From Fidelibacterota bacterium (GTDB lineage: Bacteria; Fidelibacterota; Marinisomatia; SCGC-AAA003-L08; JACNLC01): 64,000 nt of DNA. Position 1 is the first letter of the stretch; each line of letters starts with the position of its first letter. Shown piece after piece: positions 18,192 to 27,819 of this stretch. The notes beneath the pieces are model-generated. The model saw only the letters and a list, made by a program, of their open reading frames with translations, did no database searches and had not been told where the DNA came from. The DNA lies in the NCBI GenBank assembly GCA_018657495.1, contig JABHXA010000012.1, positions 1-64,000 on the forward strand. The letters are read 5' to 3'. A program made the translations under genes and the position numbers.

Positions 18192-19382
18192 ATGAATAAA
18201 ATCACAGATATCGACATATTAAATAAACGAATATTAATCCGGGTGGATTTCAACGTGCCATTGATGAATGGTAACGTTACAGATAATTTTAGAATTAAAT
18301 CTGCTCTGCCGACAATTAGATATTGTTTGGAAAATAATACATCTATTGTAATCATGTCTCATTTGGGAAGACCAAATGGGGCTTTAGATGAAGAATATTC
18401 GCTCTATCCTGTTGCTGATGAATTGGAAAAACTCTTGGGTCTACCAATAATATTTTCAGATGATTGCGTGAGTGAAGATTCAATTTCCACTTCTGAAGGG
18501 TTGAAGTCAGGCGAAGTTCATTTGTTAGAAAATCTCAGATTCCATCAAGGAGAAACGGACAATGACGCTGGATTCTCTCAACAGCTGGCAAGGCATGGTG
18601 ATATATATGTCAATGATGCGTTCGGGACTGCTCATAGGGCACATGCTTCAAATGTTGGTATTCTAGATTTTATACCTGTGTCATCCAGTGGTTTTTTATT
18701 GGATGGGGAAAGAAATTACTTGTCGGATGCCATTGAAAATCCAGTAAAACCTTTTGTGGTTGTGCTAGGAGGATCAAAAATATCTGGTAAAATTGAGTTA
18801 ATAGAGAATATGATGGAATATGCCAGCGATATAATTATTGGTGGAGCAATGGCCTTTACATTCTTGAAAGCGCAAGGGTTCAATACAGGTGGTTCTCTAA
18901 TTGATTCTGATAGGCTCGCTATCGCTAGTGAATTGTTAAATAAGGCGAAGTCGAAAAATATTTCTATCCATCTTCCAAAAGATGTCTTGGCATCGATCGA
19001 AATATCTGAAACTTCGAGCTGGAGAATTTCAGATGTGGATGGACTTAAAAATGATGAGATAGGGTTGGATATAGGGCCAGAATCATGTATTGAATTTGAA
19101 CAAATATTGGCAGATGCCAATACTATTTTGTGGAATGGACCATTGGGTGTTTATGAAATAAGTAACTATGCCGTCGGTACTCAGTTTATTGCAAAATCAA
19201 TCCTAAAGTTTACTGAAGCGGGAACAACCTCAATTATTGGTGGTGGTGATACTTCAGCTGCTATTTCTGCATTGAACTTTAACAATGGATTTACGCATAT
19301 TTCAACAGGGGGCGGAGCGTCTCTTGAATTATTGAGCGGAAATTATTTGCCGGCATTTAAAGCTTTGGATGATCATGGATAG
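18192..19382 (+). CDS. pgk: Phosphoglycerate kinase
   Basis: Glycolytic enzyme that transfers phosphate from 1,3-bisphosphoglycerate to ADP. Recognisable segments are RVDFNVPL, the SHLGRPNG substrate loop, LLENLRFHQGE, GGSKISGKIELI, LWNGPLGVYE and the nucleotide-binding GGGDTSAAI. The 396-residue length is standard. It is followed by tpiA with overlapping ends, the common glycolytic pair. Confidence 0.97.
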   Translation: MNKITDIDILNKRILIRVDFNVPLMNGNVTDNFRIKSALPTIRYCLENNTSIVIMSHLGRPNGALDEEYSLYPVADELEKLLGLPIIFSDDCVSEDSISTSEGLKSGEVHLLENLRFHQGETDNDAGFSQQLARHGDIYVNDAFGTAHRAHASNVGILDFIPVSSSGFLLDGERNYLSDAIENPVKPFVVVLGGSKISGKIELIENMMEYASDIIIGGAMAFTFLKAQGFNTGGSLIDSDRLAIASELLNKAKSKNISIHLPKDVLASIEISETSSWRISDVDGLKNDEIGLDIGPESCIEFEQILADANTILWNGPLGVYEISNYAVGTQFIAKSILKFTEAGTTSIIGGGDTSAAISALNFNNGFTHISTGGGASLELLSGNYLPAFKALDDHG

Positions 19383-20124
19383 AAAAAAATATTGTGCTGC
19401 CAATTGGAAAATGAATAAAACTCCACATGATAGCGTAGAGTATATTCTGGAATTTCAAAAGAAAGCATTGGATAATCATAAAGTGCAAATTGTAATCTGC
19501 CCACCAGCTGTTTCACTTACGGCGATGATTTCTGAAATACACAGAAATACAATAGAGTTGGGCGGACAGAATATGCATTTTGAAAATAATGGCGCCTTTA
19601 CCGGCGAAATATCAGCTGATATGTTAGTTTCATCTGGTGCAAAATGGGTCATTCTTGGACATTCAGAAAGAAGACATGTTTTTGGTGAATCCGATGAAAT
19701 GATTAACCAGAAAATCAAGCAGGCATTGCAGTCAAATCTGAAACCAATCTTTTGTGTTGGAGAGAAAATAGAGGATAGAGAATCAGGAAATACAGGTCAG
19801 GTATTGGCTGCCCAATTAACACTTGGGTTAAAAGACATTTCAGAAAATGATTTTCAAAATATCGTTATAGCCTATGAACCTGTTTGGGCTATTGGTACCG
19901 GATTGACTGCTACAACTACACAAGTTGATGATGCACATTCTGTTATCCGAGAATTGCTTTCAAAACAGGGATATGAGAGTGAATCTACATCAATTCTCTA
20001 TGGTGGATCAGTTAAATCAGATAATGCTGGTGAACTAAATAGTATTAATGGAGTTGATGGATTCTTAATTGGTGGTGCCGCATTAAATGTGGAAGAATAT
20101 TATAAAATTTATCAAAGTTTTTAA
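19375..20124 (+). CDS. tpiA: Triosephosphate isomerase
   Basis: Interconverts glyceraldehyde-3-phosphate and dihydroxyacetone phosphate. Catalytic residues are visible: K12 in AANWKMN, the histidine in ILGHSERR and the glutamate in IAYEPVWAIGTG; the phosphate-binding YGGSVKSDN and IGGAAL close the barrel. I prefer ATG 19375 (MDRKKYCAANWKMN) to ATG 19369 because it matches the usual family start. The gene overlaps pgk by 8 bases and precedes secG. Confidence 0.97.
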   Translation: MDRKKYCAANWKMNKTPHDSVEYILEFQKKALDNHKVQIVICPPAVSLTAMISEIHRNTIELGGQNMHFENNGAFTGEISADMLVSSGAKWVILGHSERRHVFGESDEMINQKIKQALQSNLKPIFCVGEKIEDRESGNTGQVLAAQLTLGLKDISENDFQNIVIAYEPVWAIGTGLTATTTQVDDAHSVIRELLSKQGYESESTSILYGGSVKSDNAGELNSINGVDGFLIGGAALNVEEYYKIYQSF

Positions 20125-20140
20125 AAGGAGATAATCGTTT

Positions 20141-20500
20141 ATGTTATATGGATTTCTTGTATTCATATTTGTTTTAATTGCACTAATGCTTATTGGCATT
20201 ATCCTGCTTCAATCAAGTAAATCAGGTGGAATGGGAACCGCAATGGGTGGTGCAGCTGTCACTGCTGCGTTTGGTGGTCAAGGTGCAGATAAAATACTTA
20301 CTAAAATTACGGCAGGACTTGCAGTAAGCTTTATGCTTCTTGCATTAATTATTAATTGGATTGGTGTACCTGGTACTAATAATGTTACCAATGAAAGTAT
20401 CATTAGTCAGAAGGCCGATAGCGATGCAGTGGCTAATCCGCCAAATATCGATATCATACCTTTGGAAGAATCCACAACTACTGGTGAGGATTCAGAATAA
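20141..20500 (+). CDS. secG: Preprotein translocase subunit SecG
   Basis: A 119-residue component of the SecYEG channel with two membrane segments (about residues 3-22 and 52-74) flanking the conserved loop LLQSSKSGGMGTAMGG and AAFGG. The C-terminal tail is longer and more acidic than in E. coli. AAAAGGAG precedes the ATG. The order tpiA-secG-tRNA-Leu is seen in distant bacteria, supporting the assignment. Confidence 0.95.
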   Translation: MLYGFLVFIFVLIALMLIGIILLQSSKSGGMGTAMGGAAVTAAFGGQGADKILTKITAGLAVSFMLLALIINWIGVPGTNNVTNESIISQKADSDAVANPPNIDIIPLEESTTTGEDSE

Positions 20501-20507
20501 CTATTTT

Positions 20508-20591
20508 GCTGAAGTGGTGGAACTGGTAGACACGCTGTCTTGAGGGGGCAGTGGGATCACTCTCGTGCGGGTTCGAGTCCCGCCTTCAGCA
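20508..20591 (+). tRNA. tRNA-Leu (anticodon GAG)
   Basis: An 84-base class II tRNA. The acceptor strands GCTGAAG and CTTCAGC pair perfectly, and the anticodon arm CTGTC-TTGAGGG-GGCAG gives anticodon GAG. A long variable arm and a GGGTTCGAGTCCC T-arm follow. The discriminator is A and the 3' CCA is not encoded. It lies between secG and a TPR gene. Confidence 0.95.
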
Positions 20592-20612
20592 CAAATAAAA
20601 CAGGAGCTAATT

Positions 20613-21896
20613 TTGAAAAAAAGTATCATATTCTCGTTTTTGATTTCGATTGCACTATATGCCGATGATTTTGATTCTGCAAAAAAATCATACAATTCCG
20701 GTCAATATCTTGATGCAACCGAATTTATTAACCTAGCTATTCAGGCTGACAGTACTAATGCAGAATTGCATGCATTTGCATCAGAAGTATTTTTTAATCT
20801 AGACAAATTAGATGAATCTTATAGCCACATATTTAAGGCAATTGAATTAGATAAAAAGAATGAAGAATACCGAAATAAATCTGAATCATTAATGGATACA
20901 AAGGGCTTGATTACCGATGCAAGAAGATCCTCTGAAAGCGGATTTTATGAGGAAGCCATCGAAAGCTATAATACTATAAATAAAAAAATGCCAAGTTTTG
21001 CTCTCCCATATTATCTTAAGGGTATGGAATACTATCATCAATCGGAATTTGACCTGGCCATCGAAAGTATCAAAATAGCTATAGAAAACAATCCTTTCGA
21101 AGAAAGATATTCACTAGCATTAAATAATATTGCAATTAAATTGTATAATGAGGGCAAAGAGAGCTTTGGTAGGAAAGATTGGGATGAAGCGATAATAAAA
21201 TTCACTGAATCAATCCAGGTAAAACCTGATTTTGTTGAGGCAAGATTTAAACTTGCATATTCCTATTACAAACTCACAGATTATGATAAAGTAATCGAAA
21301 CTGTGAATGAGATTATTATTTATGACCCTAATGCCTACCAAGCACTGAAATTATTGGGTGATACTTATCAAAAAATGAGTGATCCTCAGAATGCAATAAA
21401 CTCATATAAAAGTGCAATTGAGGCCAATGAAAATTATGACCGGGCTTACTATTCTCTCGCCAAAATATACTATAATAATGGAGATACTGATAAAGCTATA
21501 GAATCATTGTCAAAGGCTGTTATTGTGTCCCCAAAATATGGAAAAGCATATGAACTGTTAGGCACAGTTTACCAGGATATTGAAAATCTTGATGCCGCAG
21601 TTGAGAATTATGAACTAGCAATTAAATACTCTAAGAAATCTTACTCAATTCAGTATAGGATCTCATCTTCCTATAATTTGAAAAAAGATTATACCGAAGC
21701 CAGGGACCATGCAAAAACGGCTATAGAATATAAAAGTAATTATGCCCCGGCATATTTTGAATTAGGGCTAGCTGAGAAATGCCTGGGGAACAGAGCCGCT
21801 GCACTGGATGCATTTAATAAAGCCAGTTCAGATAAAGATTGGAGAAAAGCATCTCAGCATGAGATTAAGTTTATAGATAAAACTGACTGTGAATAA
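20613..21896 (+). CDS. Exported tetratricopeptide-repeat protein
   Basis: 427 residues: a signal peptide (about 1-17, ...ALYADDF) and then about ten TPR units across the whole length, each with the W/L-G-Y-A-F-A-P pattern (for example EAIESYNTINKKMPSFALPYY and DKAIESLSKAVIVSPKYGKAY). TPR arrays serve as protein-protein scaffolds, here presumably in the periplasm. The TTG at 20613 is chosen because AGGAG lies 6 bases before it; a longer frame would overlap the tRNA. A terminator follows. Confidence 0.88.
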   Translation: MKKSIIFSFLISIALYADDFDSAKKSYNSGQYLDATEFINLAIQADSTNAELHAFASEVFFNLDKLDESYSHIFKAIELDKKNEEYRNKSESLMDTKGLITDARRSSESGFYEEAIESYNTINKKMPSFALPYYLKGMEYYHQSEFDLAIESIKIAIENNPFEERYSLALNNIAIKLYNEGKESFGRKDWDEAIIKFTESIQVKPDFVEARFKLAYSYYKLTDYDKVIETVNEIIIYDPNAYQALKLLGDTYQKMSDPQNAINSYKSAIEANENYDRAYYSLAKIYYNNGDTDKAIESLSKAVIVSPKYGKAYELLGTVYQDIENLDAAVENYELAIKYSKKSYSIQYRISSSYNLKKDYTEARDHAKTAIEYKSNYAPAYFELGLAEKCLGNRAAALDAFNKASSDKDWRKASQHEIKFIDKTDCE

Positions 21897-21916
21897 CTTT
21901 ATAATCGAAAAATTTA

Positions 21917-21942
21917 GGGCGAGTAATATCGCCCTTTTTTTT
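21917..21942 (+). terminator. Rho-independent terminator
   Basis: GGGCGA (21917-21922) pairs with TCGCCC (21929-21934) over a 6-base loop, followed by eight T. It ends the TPR transcript, just 12 bases before the next operon's first start codon. Confidence 0.92.
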
Positions 21943-21953
21943 AAGTTTTAATT

Positions 21954-22637
21954 ATGTTTAAAGCAATTATTTTTGATATTGACAATACTCTTTTAGATTT
22001 TATTAAAATGAAAGATATTGCCATAAATGCCGCCATCCATGGTATGATTGAAGCCGGTATGGAGATTAATCCTGATGTTTCATATACAGAAATGTTCGAG
22101 ATATATGAAAAGAAAGGGTATGAATATCAGGAGATATTTGACGATTTTATCAACAAGAAATTGGGTAAAGTTAATTATAAATATTTGGCTGCTGGGATTG
22201 TTGCCTATCGCAAAGCCAGAGAGGCGTCTTTAATATTATATCCAAATGTGAATCGAACGCTCATCTTACTCTCAAAAATGGGGTTAAAACTTGGAGTTGT
22301 ATCAGATGCTCCCAGCAGGGAAGCCTGGATGCGTATATGTTATTTAAAGATGCACCATATATTTGATGCAGTTGTTACATTTGATGACACTAAAGTTCAT
22401 AAACCATCCTCAAAACCATTTGAGCTGATCTCTAAACTTCTCTGTGTTAAACCTCAAGAATCACTCATGGTTGGTGATTGGCCAGAAAGAGATGTAATTG
22501 GAGCACAGGAAGTTGGGATGAAGACCGCTTTTGCAAAATATGGTGACACATTCGGCACTGTCCATTCTGGAGCGGATTACGACTTGACTGACATTGTTGA
22601 ACTGCTGGATATAGTCAAAAAAGAAAATCAGTTATGA
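21954..22637 (+). CDS. HAD-family hydrolase
   Basis: A 227-residue haloacid-dehalogenase-type phosphatase. Motif I is DIDNTLLDF with nucleophile D8 and D10, motif II is VVSDAPS, the lysine is in KVHKPSSKP, and motif III is MVGDWPERDVIGA. A helical cap lies between motifs I and II. The substrate is unknown; the closest style is phosphoglycolate/pyrimidine-nucleotidase-like. Its stop shares ATGA with acpS, starting a chain of six overlapping genes. Confidence 0.88.
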   Translation: MFKAIIFDIDNTLLDFIKMKDIAINAAIHGMIEAGMEINPDVSYTEMFEIYEKKGYEYQEIFDDFINKKLGKVNYKYLAAGIVAYRKAREASLILYPNVNRTLILLSKMGLKLGVVSDAPSREAWMRICYLKMHHIFDAVVTFDDTKVHKPSSKPFELISKLLCVKPQESLMVGDWPERDVIGAQEVGMKTAFAKYGDTFGTVHSGADYDLTDIVELLDIVKKENQL

Positions 22638-22996
22638 TATATGTTGGGAATGATATTGTAAAAGTTTCCCGAATTCATGACCTAATTACTAAATATAAAA
22701 ATCGCGCCTTGTCTCATATATTTACTTCTGTAGAGGTTGAATATTGTGAGTCGAAAATTCACCCTGAAATACATTATTCCGGTAGATTTGCTGCCAAAGA
22801 AGCCATAAAAAAAGCTATTTTATCCTATAATCCCAAACTTAACATGCCATTAGCAAATATTGAAATTGAACCCGTAAAGGATTCTGCCCCCAAAGTTAAT
22901 TTACTTATGGAGGATAATAATATTGCTTACCTAAATGTTTCGATTTCACATACTGATGAATATGCCACTGCTGTGGCAATTTTGGAACTGAAATGA
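22634..22996 (+). CDS. acpS: Holo-[acyl-carrier-protein] synthase
   Basis: Attaches 4'-phosphopantetheine from CoA to acyl carrier protein. The magnesium ligands are D7 in GNDIVKV and E56 in GRFAAKEA, and the C-terminal SISHTDEYA motif is present. 120 residues, normal size. It overlaps both neighbours by four bases (ATGA), and is followed by nnr, a common pairing. Confidence 0.95.
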   Translation: MIYVGNDIVKVSRIHDLITKYKNRALSHIFTSVEVEYCESKIHPEIHYSGRFAAKEAIKKAILSYNPKLNMPLANIEIEPVKDSAPKVNLLMEDNNIAYLNVSISHTDEYATAVAILELK

Positions 22997-24513
22997 TTCC
23001 TGTATTATCAAAACTTGAAGCCCAATATCTTGATGAATCTACCATAAGTTCTGGAACCAAATCGGCATTTAACTTGATGAAAAGTGCTGGAAATGAAGTG
23101 GCTATCTGGTTTATGGAAAATATTCCCAGCCCCTTCAAAAAAGAGATTTTGATTATAGCCGGTAAAGGAAATAACGGTGGTGATGGAATTGTCGCTCATC
23201 ATTATTTGATTGAATATGGTATTAAATCCACATTGATGTTAATGGACAAAGCAGAGTTAGATAGGGAGTTGTTGGTTGACTACAATATCCCTATAGAAAC
23301 AATTAATATTTTTGAAGAAGACGTTCCGCTCCCTGGCCACGATTGGTTAATCGATTCAGTATTTGGTATCGGGTTGAAAAGATCCGTGATGGGTCGATAC
23401 AAAAAATTGATTACCAAAATGAATCTGTCAAAAAACATTATTTCAGTGGATATCCCAAGTGGACTATTTACTGATACCGGACTTGTAGGCGGTTTATCAA
23501 TCAAATCTAAATTCACTATAACGATGGGCTATGAGAAATATGCACATTATTTAAACTCTGGTCGGGATATGTCTGGAGATGTAGCAGTTGTAGATATTGG
23601 ATTCAAATCCATTAAACAGTCAGACATCGTAATACAGAAAATTCAACAATGTGATATTATCAGAATATTGAAAGAAGTCAAACATAATATTTATAAATAT
23701 GCCAAGGGCAAAGTCTCTATTGTTGCTGGGTCAAATGGAATGTCCGGCGCGGCTATTTTGACTTCTCAGGGTGCCTTGCGATCAGGATGTGGTATTATCA
23801 AATTATTTACGCCTGATCGTATCAATTCTGAAATCAAAACAAATATGCCTGAAATTATATCATTTCCTCTGGCAAATATTGATGATGGGATTGTATCTTC
23901 CAGTCATTTACCAACTATCCTTGAAAATATGTATGTTGATGGTATTCTATTGATTGGTCCTGGGCTGGGCAATAACATCGCAACAACCGAAGCAACGGGT
24001 GAGTTGATTCAGTCCTACAATGGCCGGCTGATTTTGGATGCATCAGGTTTTAATCCACTGATCAACGGCATCATTAATTTGGATGACTTACCTGATGAAT
24101 CAATCCTCACACCTCATTATGGAGAATTCAGTCGTTTGTTTGGATTGGATATCAACGAGGTGTGCGATGATCCTGTCAGATCTCTTCAAAAAGTAAAAGA
24201 TAAAGTTGGAAATAAAATAATCATTCTAAAAGGCTCGCCAACCTTTATTACTTCAGGGACGGGTCAAATCTATATGGTTTCAAATGGACTTTCTCTTTTG
24301 GCAACGGCAGGTACAGGTGATGTCCACTCAGGTATGACTGCAGGTTTTTTTGCTCAAAATTATTCTGCCCTGGAATCATCAATACTTTCAACTTTTATCC
24401 ATGCCGAAACATCTCAATATTATAATAAGCAAATCGGTTCCGTTGGGATGACTGCATCCGATATATCATATCTTATCTCAAGTACAATGGAAAGTATTCT
24501 CAATGAAAATTAA
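22993..24513 (+). CDS. nnr: Bifunctional NAD(P)HX epimerase/dehydratase
   Basis: Repairs hydrated NAD(P)H. The N-terminal domain (about residues 1-215, YjeF-N) epimerises S/R-NAD(P)HX and carries GKGNNGGDG and DSVFGIGLKR. The C-terminal domain (about 230-506) is the ADP- or ATP-dependent dehydratase with the ribokinase-like fold, including LTPHYGEFSRLFG and the active-site AGTGDVHSGM. 506 residues fit the fused form. Overlaps acpS by 4 bases and the next gene by 11. Confidence 0.95.
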   Translation: MIPVLSKLEAQYLDESTISSGTKSAFNLMKSAGNEVAIWFMENIPSPFKKEILIIAGKGNNGGDGIVAHHYLIEYGIKSTLMLMDKAELDRELLVDYNIPIETINIFEEDVPLPGHDWLIDSVFGIGLKRSVMGRYKKLITKMNLSKNIISVDIPSGLFTDTGLVGGLSIKSKFTITMGYEKYAHYLNSGRDMSGDVAVVDIGFKSIKQSDIVIQKIQQCDIIRILKEVKHNIYKYAKGKVSIVAGSNGMSGAAILTSQGALRSGCGIIKLFTPDRINSEIKTNMPEIISFPLANIDDGIVSSSHLPTILENMYVDGILLIGPGLGNNIATTEATGELIQSYNGRLILDASGFNPLINGIINLDDLPDESILTPHYGEFSRLFGLDINEVCDDPVRSLQKVKDKVGNKIIILKGSPTFITSGTGQIYMVSNGLSLLATAGTGDVHSGMTAGFFAQNYSALESSILSTFIHAETSQYYNKQIGSVGMTASDISYLISSTMESILNEN

Positions 24514-24856
24514 ATCTCTCCCTTCTCTAATATTGGTGTTATACATTTTATTAATTTTCTTACTAACCTGCATACCGGGTAATTCTTTCCCGCAATCAAG
24601 ATTTCTTGCCCAGAATGATAAAATTGTACATTTTGTGGAATATGCCATTCTGGGCTTTTTGTTTATCAATGCACTTGAATCCGACAAAAGGAATTTAAAA
24701 GGACTATTAGTAATCGTCATGTTTCTTATAATTATCCCATTTATAGATGAGAATATTCAAAGATTTATTCCTGGTAGATTCCCAGACATCGCCGATGGTG
24801 CAGCAGATATCTTCGGAGGAATTCTCGGCGCTATAATACGGTTTCGAATTAGGTGA
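24503..24856 (+). CDS. VanZ-like membrane protein
   Basis: 117 residues with four predicted membrane helices and the VanZ pattern DKIVHFVEYAILGFL, later a conserved DENIQRFIPGR and DGAADIFGGILGA. VanZ proper gives low-level teicoplanin resistance, but most members of this family have no established role. Overlaps nnr by 11 bases and recN by four (GTGA). Confidence 0.88.
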   Translation: MKIKSLPSLILVLYILLIFLLTCIPGNSFPQSRFLAQNDKIVHFVEYAILGFLFINALESDKRNLKGLLVIVMFLIIIPFIDENIQRFIPGRFPDIADGAADIFGGILGAIIRFRIR

Positions 24857-26478
24857 AGGTTAAATCCCTTTATATTAAAAATCTGGCAGTAATTGATGAA
24901 ATGACCATCAATTTCAAATCTGGTCTAAATATTATTACTGGAGAAACCGGTGCTGGTAAAAGTCTTATTGTGAATGCATTAAAATATCTAACCGGGGCTC
25001 GTTTTCCCAAAGAAATGATCCGTACACAGTCAGATGGGACCGTAATAGAAGGTGTTTTTATTGATGGAAATAATTCTCACACATTAAGGAGAATTATGTC
25101 TAAAACAGGACAATCAAAAATTTATTTGGATGATGAACCGATAAAACTAAAACAGTTGAAATTGATTAGCATCAATTTTCTCGATATTCACTCTCAGCAT
25201 GAGCACCAAAATCTGTTAAACCGTGAGTATCATCTTGATTACTTAGATTTATTTGGGCAATATGATCATCTCCTGGTTGAACTAAAAGAGTCATATACCA
25301 ACCTTAAATCAGAAATATCAAAACTTGGACAACTTTTATCTGATAAATCTGAGTTGAATGAAAAGATTGAGCTATATCAATTTCAGGCGAATGAATTATC
25401 GCAACATTCTTTTAAGAAAGATGATGATCAGAAGTATCATCATCTCTATAAAAAATTGACTAATGCATCTGCCATTCGCGAGTCCCTTGAAGAGATTTCA
25501 TCTACTTTAGATGAGACTGATCACTCTGTAAAAGATGGATTATTCATCGTTGAAAAAGAACTTCAGAAAATTTTAAATCATGACTTATCGATAAAATCGG
25601 TAATTGAAAGGCTGAGTGATTTATTTATTGAAATTGACGATATTTCCGGTGACTTGGAAAAATATAAAAATTCCATTGTTGTAGATGATGACCAAATCAA
25701 TGAAGTAGGAGAAAAACTTGGTTATCTTGAGACAATATCTAGGAAATATGGAGGAAGTCTTGAAAGTGCAACTGAGTATTTAATTTTTTTGAATCAGAAA
25801 TTGAACAAAAAAGAATCTTTTGATGAAGATATCAATTTGCAGGAAAGAAAAATTTCTCAGATCCGTCAAAGATATAATAAATTAGCGTTACAGGTATCCA
25901 GGTTAAGAGAAAAGGCAGCAGTAGAATTTCAGGACTCGGTATGTAATTTGCTCCTTGGTATGGATATGGAAAACACAAAATTTATTGTCAAACTAAGTAA
26001 ATTACCAGACGGAAAATTTATCTCAACAGGTTTAGACGAGTGCGAATTTTTTATATCTACAAATATTGGCGAAGATCTAAATCCTTTTATTAAGGTAGTC
26101 TCCGGAGGTGAAACCTCTCGTTTTATGCTTGCAGTGAAAATCGTACTTCTTGATAAAAACTCGTCTCCATCGCTGGTATTTGACGAAGTTGATAACGGAA
26201 TTTCTGGCAGCACCGCTGAAAAAATTGGTGGAATACTTGAAAGTTTAAGTAATTCACATCAAATCATTTGTATTACTCATCTTCCGCAGATCGCTGCAAA
26301 AGGAAATGATCATTTTAGAATATACAAAATTGAAGAAAATAATCGTACAATGACAAAATTCATGAATCTTGATAAAACATCAAGAATAAATGAAATTGCC
26401 GGATTAATAAGCGGATCGGATATTACAAAATCCGGTATATCACAAGCAAAAGAATTACTTCGGGGGTCCAATGGATAA
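24853..26478 (+). CDS. recN: DNA repair protein RecN
   Basis: SMC-like ATPase that helps repair double-strand breaks. Walker A GETGAGKS is at residues 30-37, a coiled-coil middle follows (with the family HSQHEHQNLL motif near 110), then the signature SGGETSRFMLAVK near 420 and Walker B LVFDEVDNGISG near 440. Start is GTG within the GTGA overlap; 541 residues is typical. The end overlaps murA by 8 bases. Confidence 0.95.
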   Translation: MKVKSLYIKNLAVIDEMTINFKSGLNIITGETGAGKSLIVNALKYLTGARFPKEMIRTQSDGTVIEGVFIDGNNSHTLRRIMSKTGQSKIYLDDEPIKLKQLKLISINFLDIHSQHEHQNLLNREYHLDYLDLFGQYDHLLVELKESYTNLKSEISKLGQLLSDKSELNEKIELYQFQANELSQHSFKKDDDQKYHHLYKKLTNASAIRESLEEISSTLDETDHSVKDGLFIVEKELQKILNHDLSIKSVIERLSDLFIEIDDISGDLEKYKNSIVVDDDQINEVGEKLGYLETISRKYGGSLESATEYLIFLNQKLNKKESFDEDINLQERKISQIRQRYNKLALQVSRLREKAAVEFQDSVCNLLLGMDMENTKFIVKLSKLPDGKFISTGLDECEFFISTNIGEDLNPFIKVVSGGETSRFMLAVKIVLLDKNSSPSLVFDEVDNGISGSTAEKIGGILESLSNSHQIICITHLPQIAAKGNDHFRIYKIEENNRTMTKFMNLDKTSRINEIAGLISGSDITKSGISQAKELLRGSNG

Positions 26479-27733
26479 ATTATTCGTAAATGGAGGAATT
26501 CCATTATCAGGTTCAGTAGAAATAAGCGGAGCTAAAAATGCGGTTTTACCAATCATGGCTGCCACCGTTATTTCACCGGGTGAGTATATTTTGAGAAATG
26601 TTCCAAATCTTCGTGATACAAGAACGATGGCCAGGTTGCTTGAAATTATTGGTGCTAAAGTATCCCATTCAAAAAATATTATGGAAATAGATACAAGGTC
26701 CTGTGACAATCCAGTAGCACCTTATGAATTGGTCAAAACCATGCGGGCATCATTTGATATTCTTGGAGCGCTTATTAGCAGATTTGATTATGCTGAAGTA
26801 TCACTTCCTGGAGGTTGTGCCTGGGGTCCAAGACCGGTTAACTTTCATTTAGATGCTTTGCGTAAATTGGGAGCGAAAGTGGACCTGAATCGAGGAAATA
26901 TTATCGCATCGGGAAAACTTGTAGGTACAGATATTAAATTTGAATTTCCCAGTGTCGGCGCCACAAAAAATGCCATAACTGCCTCTGTAAAAGCAAAAGG
27001 AAAAACTGTAATTTCAAATGCAGCACGTGAACCTGAAATAGATTCATTAATTGATTTTTTACAGCTTTTAGGGGCCGACATACATGGCAAAGGTACCAGA
27101 GTTATAACCGTAAATGGTAAAAAGGATTTTGTACCTGGCTGTGAATTCACGATTATTCCTGATCGAATTGAAGCTGGCACCTTTTTGATTGCAGCAGGTA
27201 TGATTGGTGGGAATATTACTTTGGAAAATGTTAATCCAGGCCATCTGGCGGAAGTAATTGCAAAGCTGAGGGCAACTGGTGCCACCATAAATTATACAAA
27301 CGATTCTATTCATATCACTGGCAGCAAGAAGTTGAAACCTATCGATATTACAACTGCTCCATATCCAGGTTTCCCCACAGATCTACAAGCCCAATGGATG
27401 GCAATGATGACAATTGCAAAAGGTAATTGCGCTATTGTTGATGAAATATATCATGATAGATTTACTCATATCGCCGAGTTAACCCGGTTTGGAGCACAAA
27501 TATCTCTGACATCAAACAGGGCTCAAGTTACTGGTGTTTCTGCCTTAAAAGGTGCCCCTGTAATGTCAACAGATATCAGGGCCAGCGCTTCATTGCTAAT
27601 TGGAGCTCTTGCGGCAGAAGGGAAAAGTGAAATTTCAAGAGTCTATCATATTGACAGGGGGTATGAAAAAATAGAAGAAAAATTTATCGGACTCGGCTGT
27701 GATGTTACCAGAGTAAACGAGGGATATAAGTAA
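26471..27733 (+). CDS. murA: UDP-N-acetylglucosamine 1-carboxyvinyltransferase
   Basis: Catalyses the first committed step of peptidoglycan synthesis, adding enolpyruvate to UDP-GlcNAc in the cytoplasm. K22 in SGAKNAVLP and the catalytic C116 in LPGGCAWGPRPV are present, so the enzyme is expected to be fosfomycin-sensitive. The remaining inside-out barrel motifs (GATKNAI, PDRIEAGTFL, PGFPTDLQAQ) are in order. 420 residues. It is the last gene of the overlapping chain. Confidence 0.97.
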   Translation: MDKLFVNGGIPLSGSVEISGAKNAVLPIMAATVISPGEYILRNVPNLRDTRTMARLLEIIGAKVSHSKNIMEIDTRSCDNPVAPYELVKTMRASFDILGALISRFDYAEVSLPGGCAWGPRPVNFHLDALRKLGAKVDLNRGNIIASGKLVGTDIKFEFPSVGATKNAITASVKAKGKTVISNAAREPEIDSLIDFLQLLGADIHGKGTRVITVNGKKDFVPGCEFTIIPDRIEAGTFLIAAGMIGGNITLENVNPGHLAEVIAKLRATGATINYTNDSIHITGSKKLKPIDITTAPYPGFPTDLQAQWMAMMTIAKGNCAIVDEIYHDRFTHIAELTRFGAQISLTSNRAQVTGVSALKGAPVMSTDIRASASLLIGALAAEGKSEISRVYHIDRGYEKIEEKFIGLGCDVTRVNEGYK

Positions 27734-27819
27734 TGTTCTGTTACAATAAAGCCCAAATGATACTTGGATTGATAGATATATAAATTATAAGTTTTTGCAT
27801 TAATTGTAAGGAATTTTAA

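Noticed and set aside
20565..20612. Longer N-terminus for the TPR protein
   Set aside because: It would overlap tRNA-Leu; the TTG at 20613 has a well-placed AGGAG and gives a proper signal peptide.
26845..27288. A 147-codon minus-strand frame inside murA
   Set aside because: It is opposite conserved murA sequence, is Pro-rich and matches nothing; it is a shadow of the coding strand.
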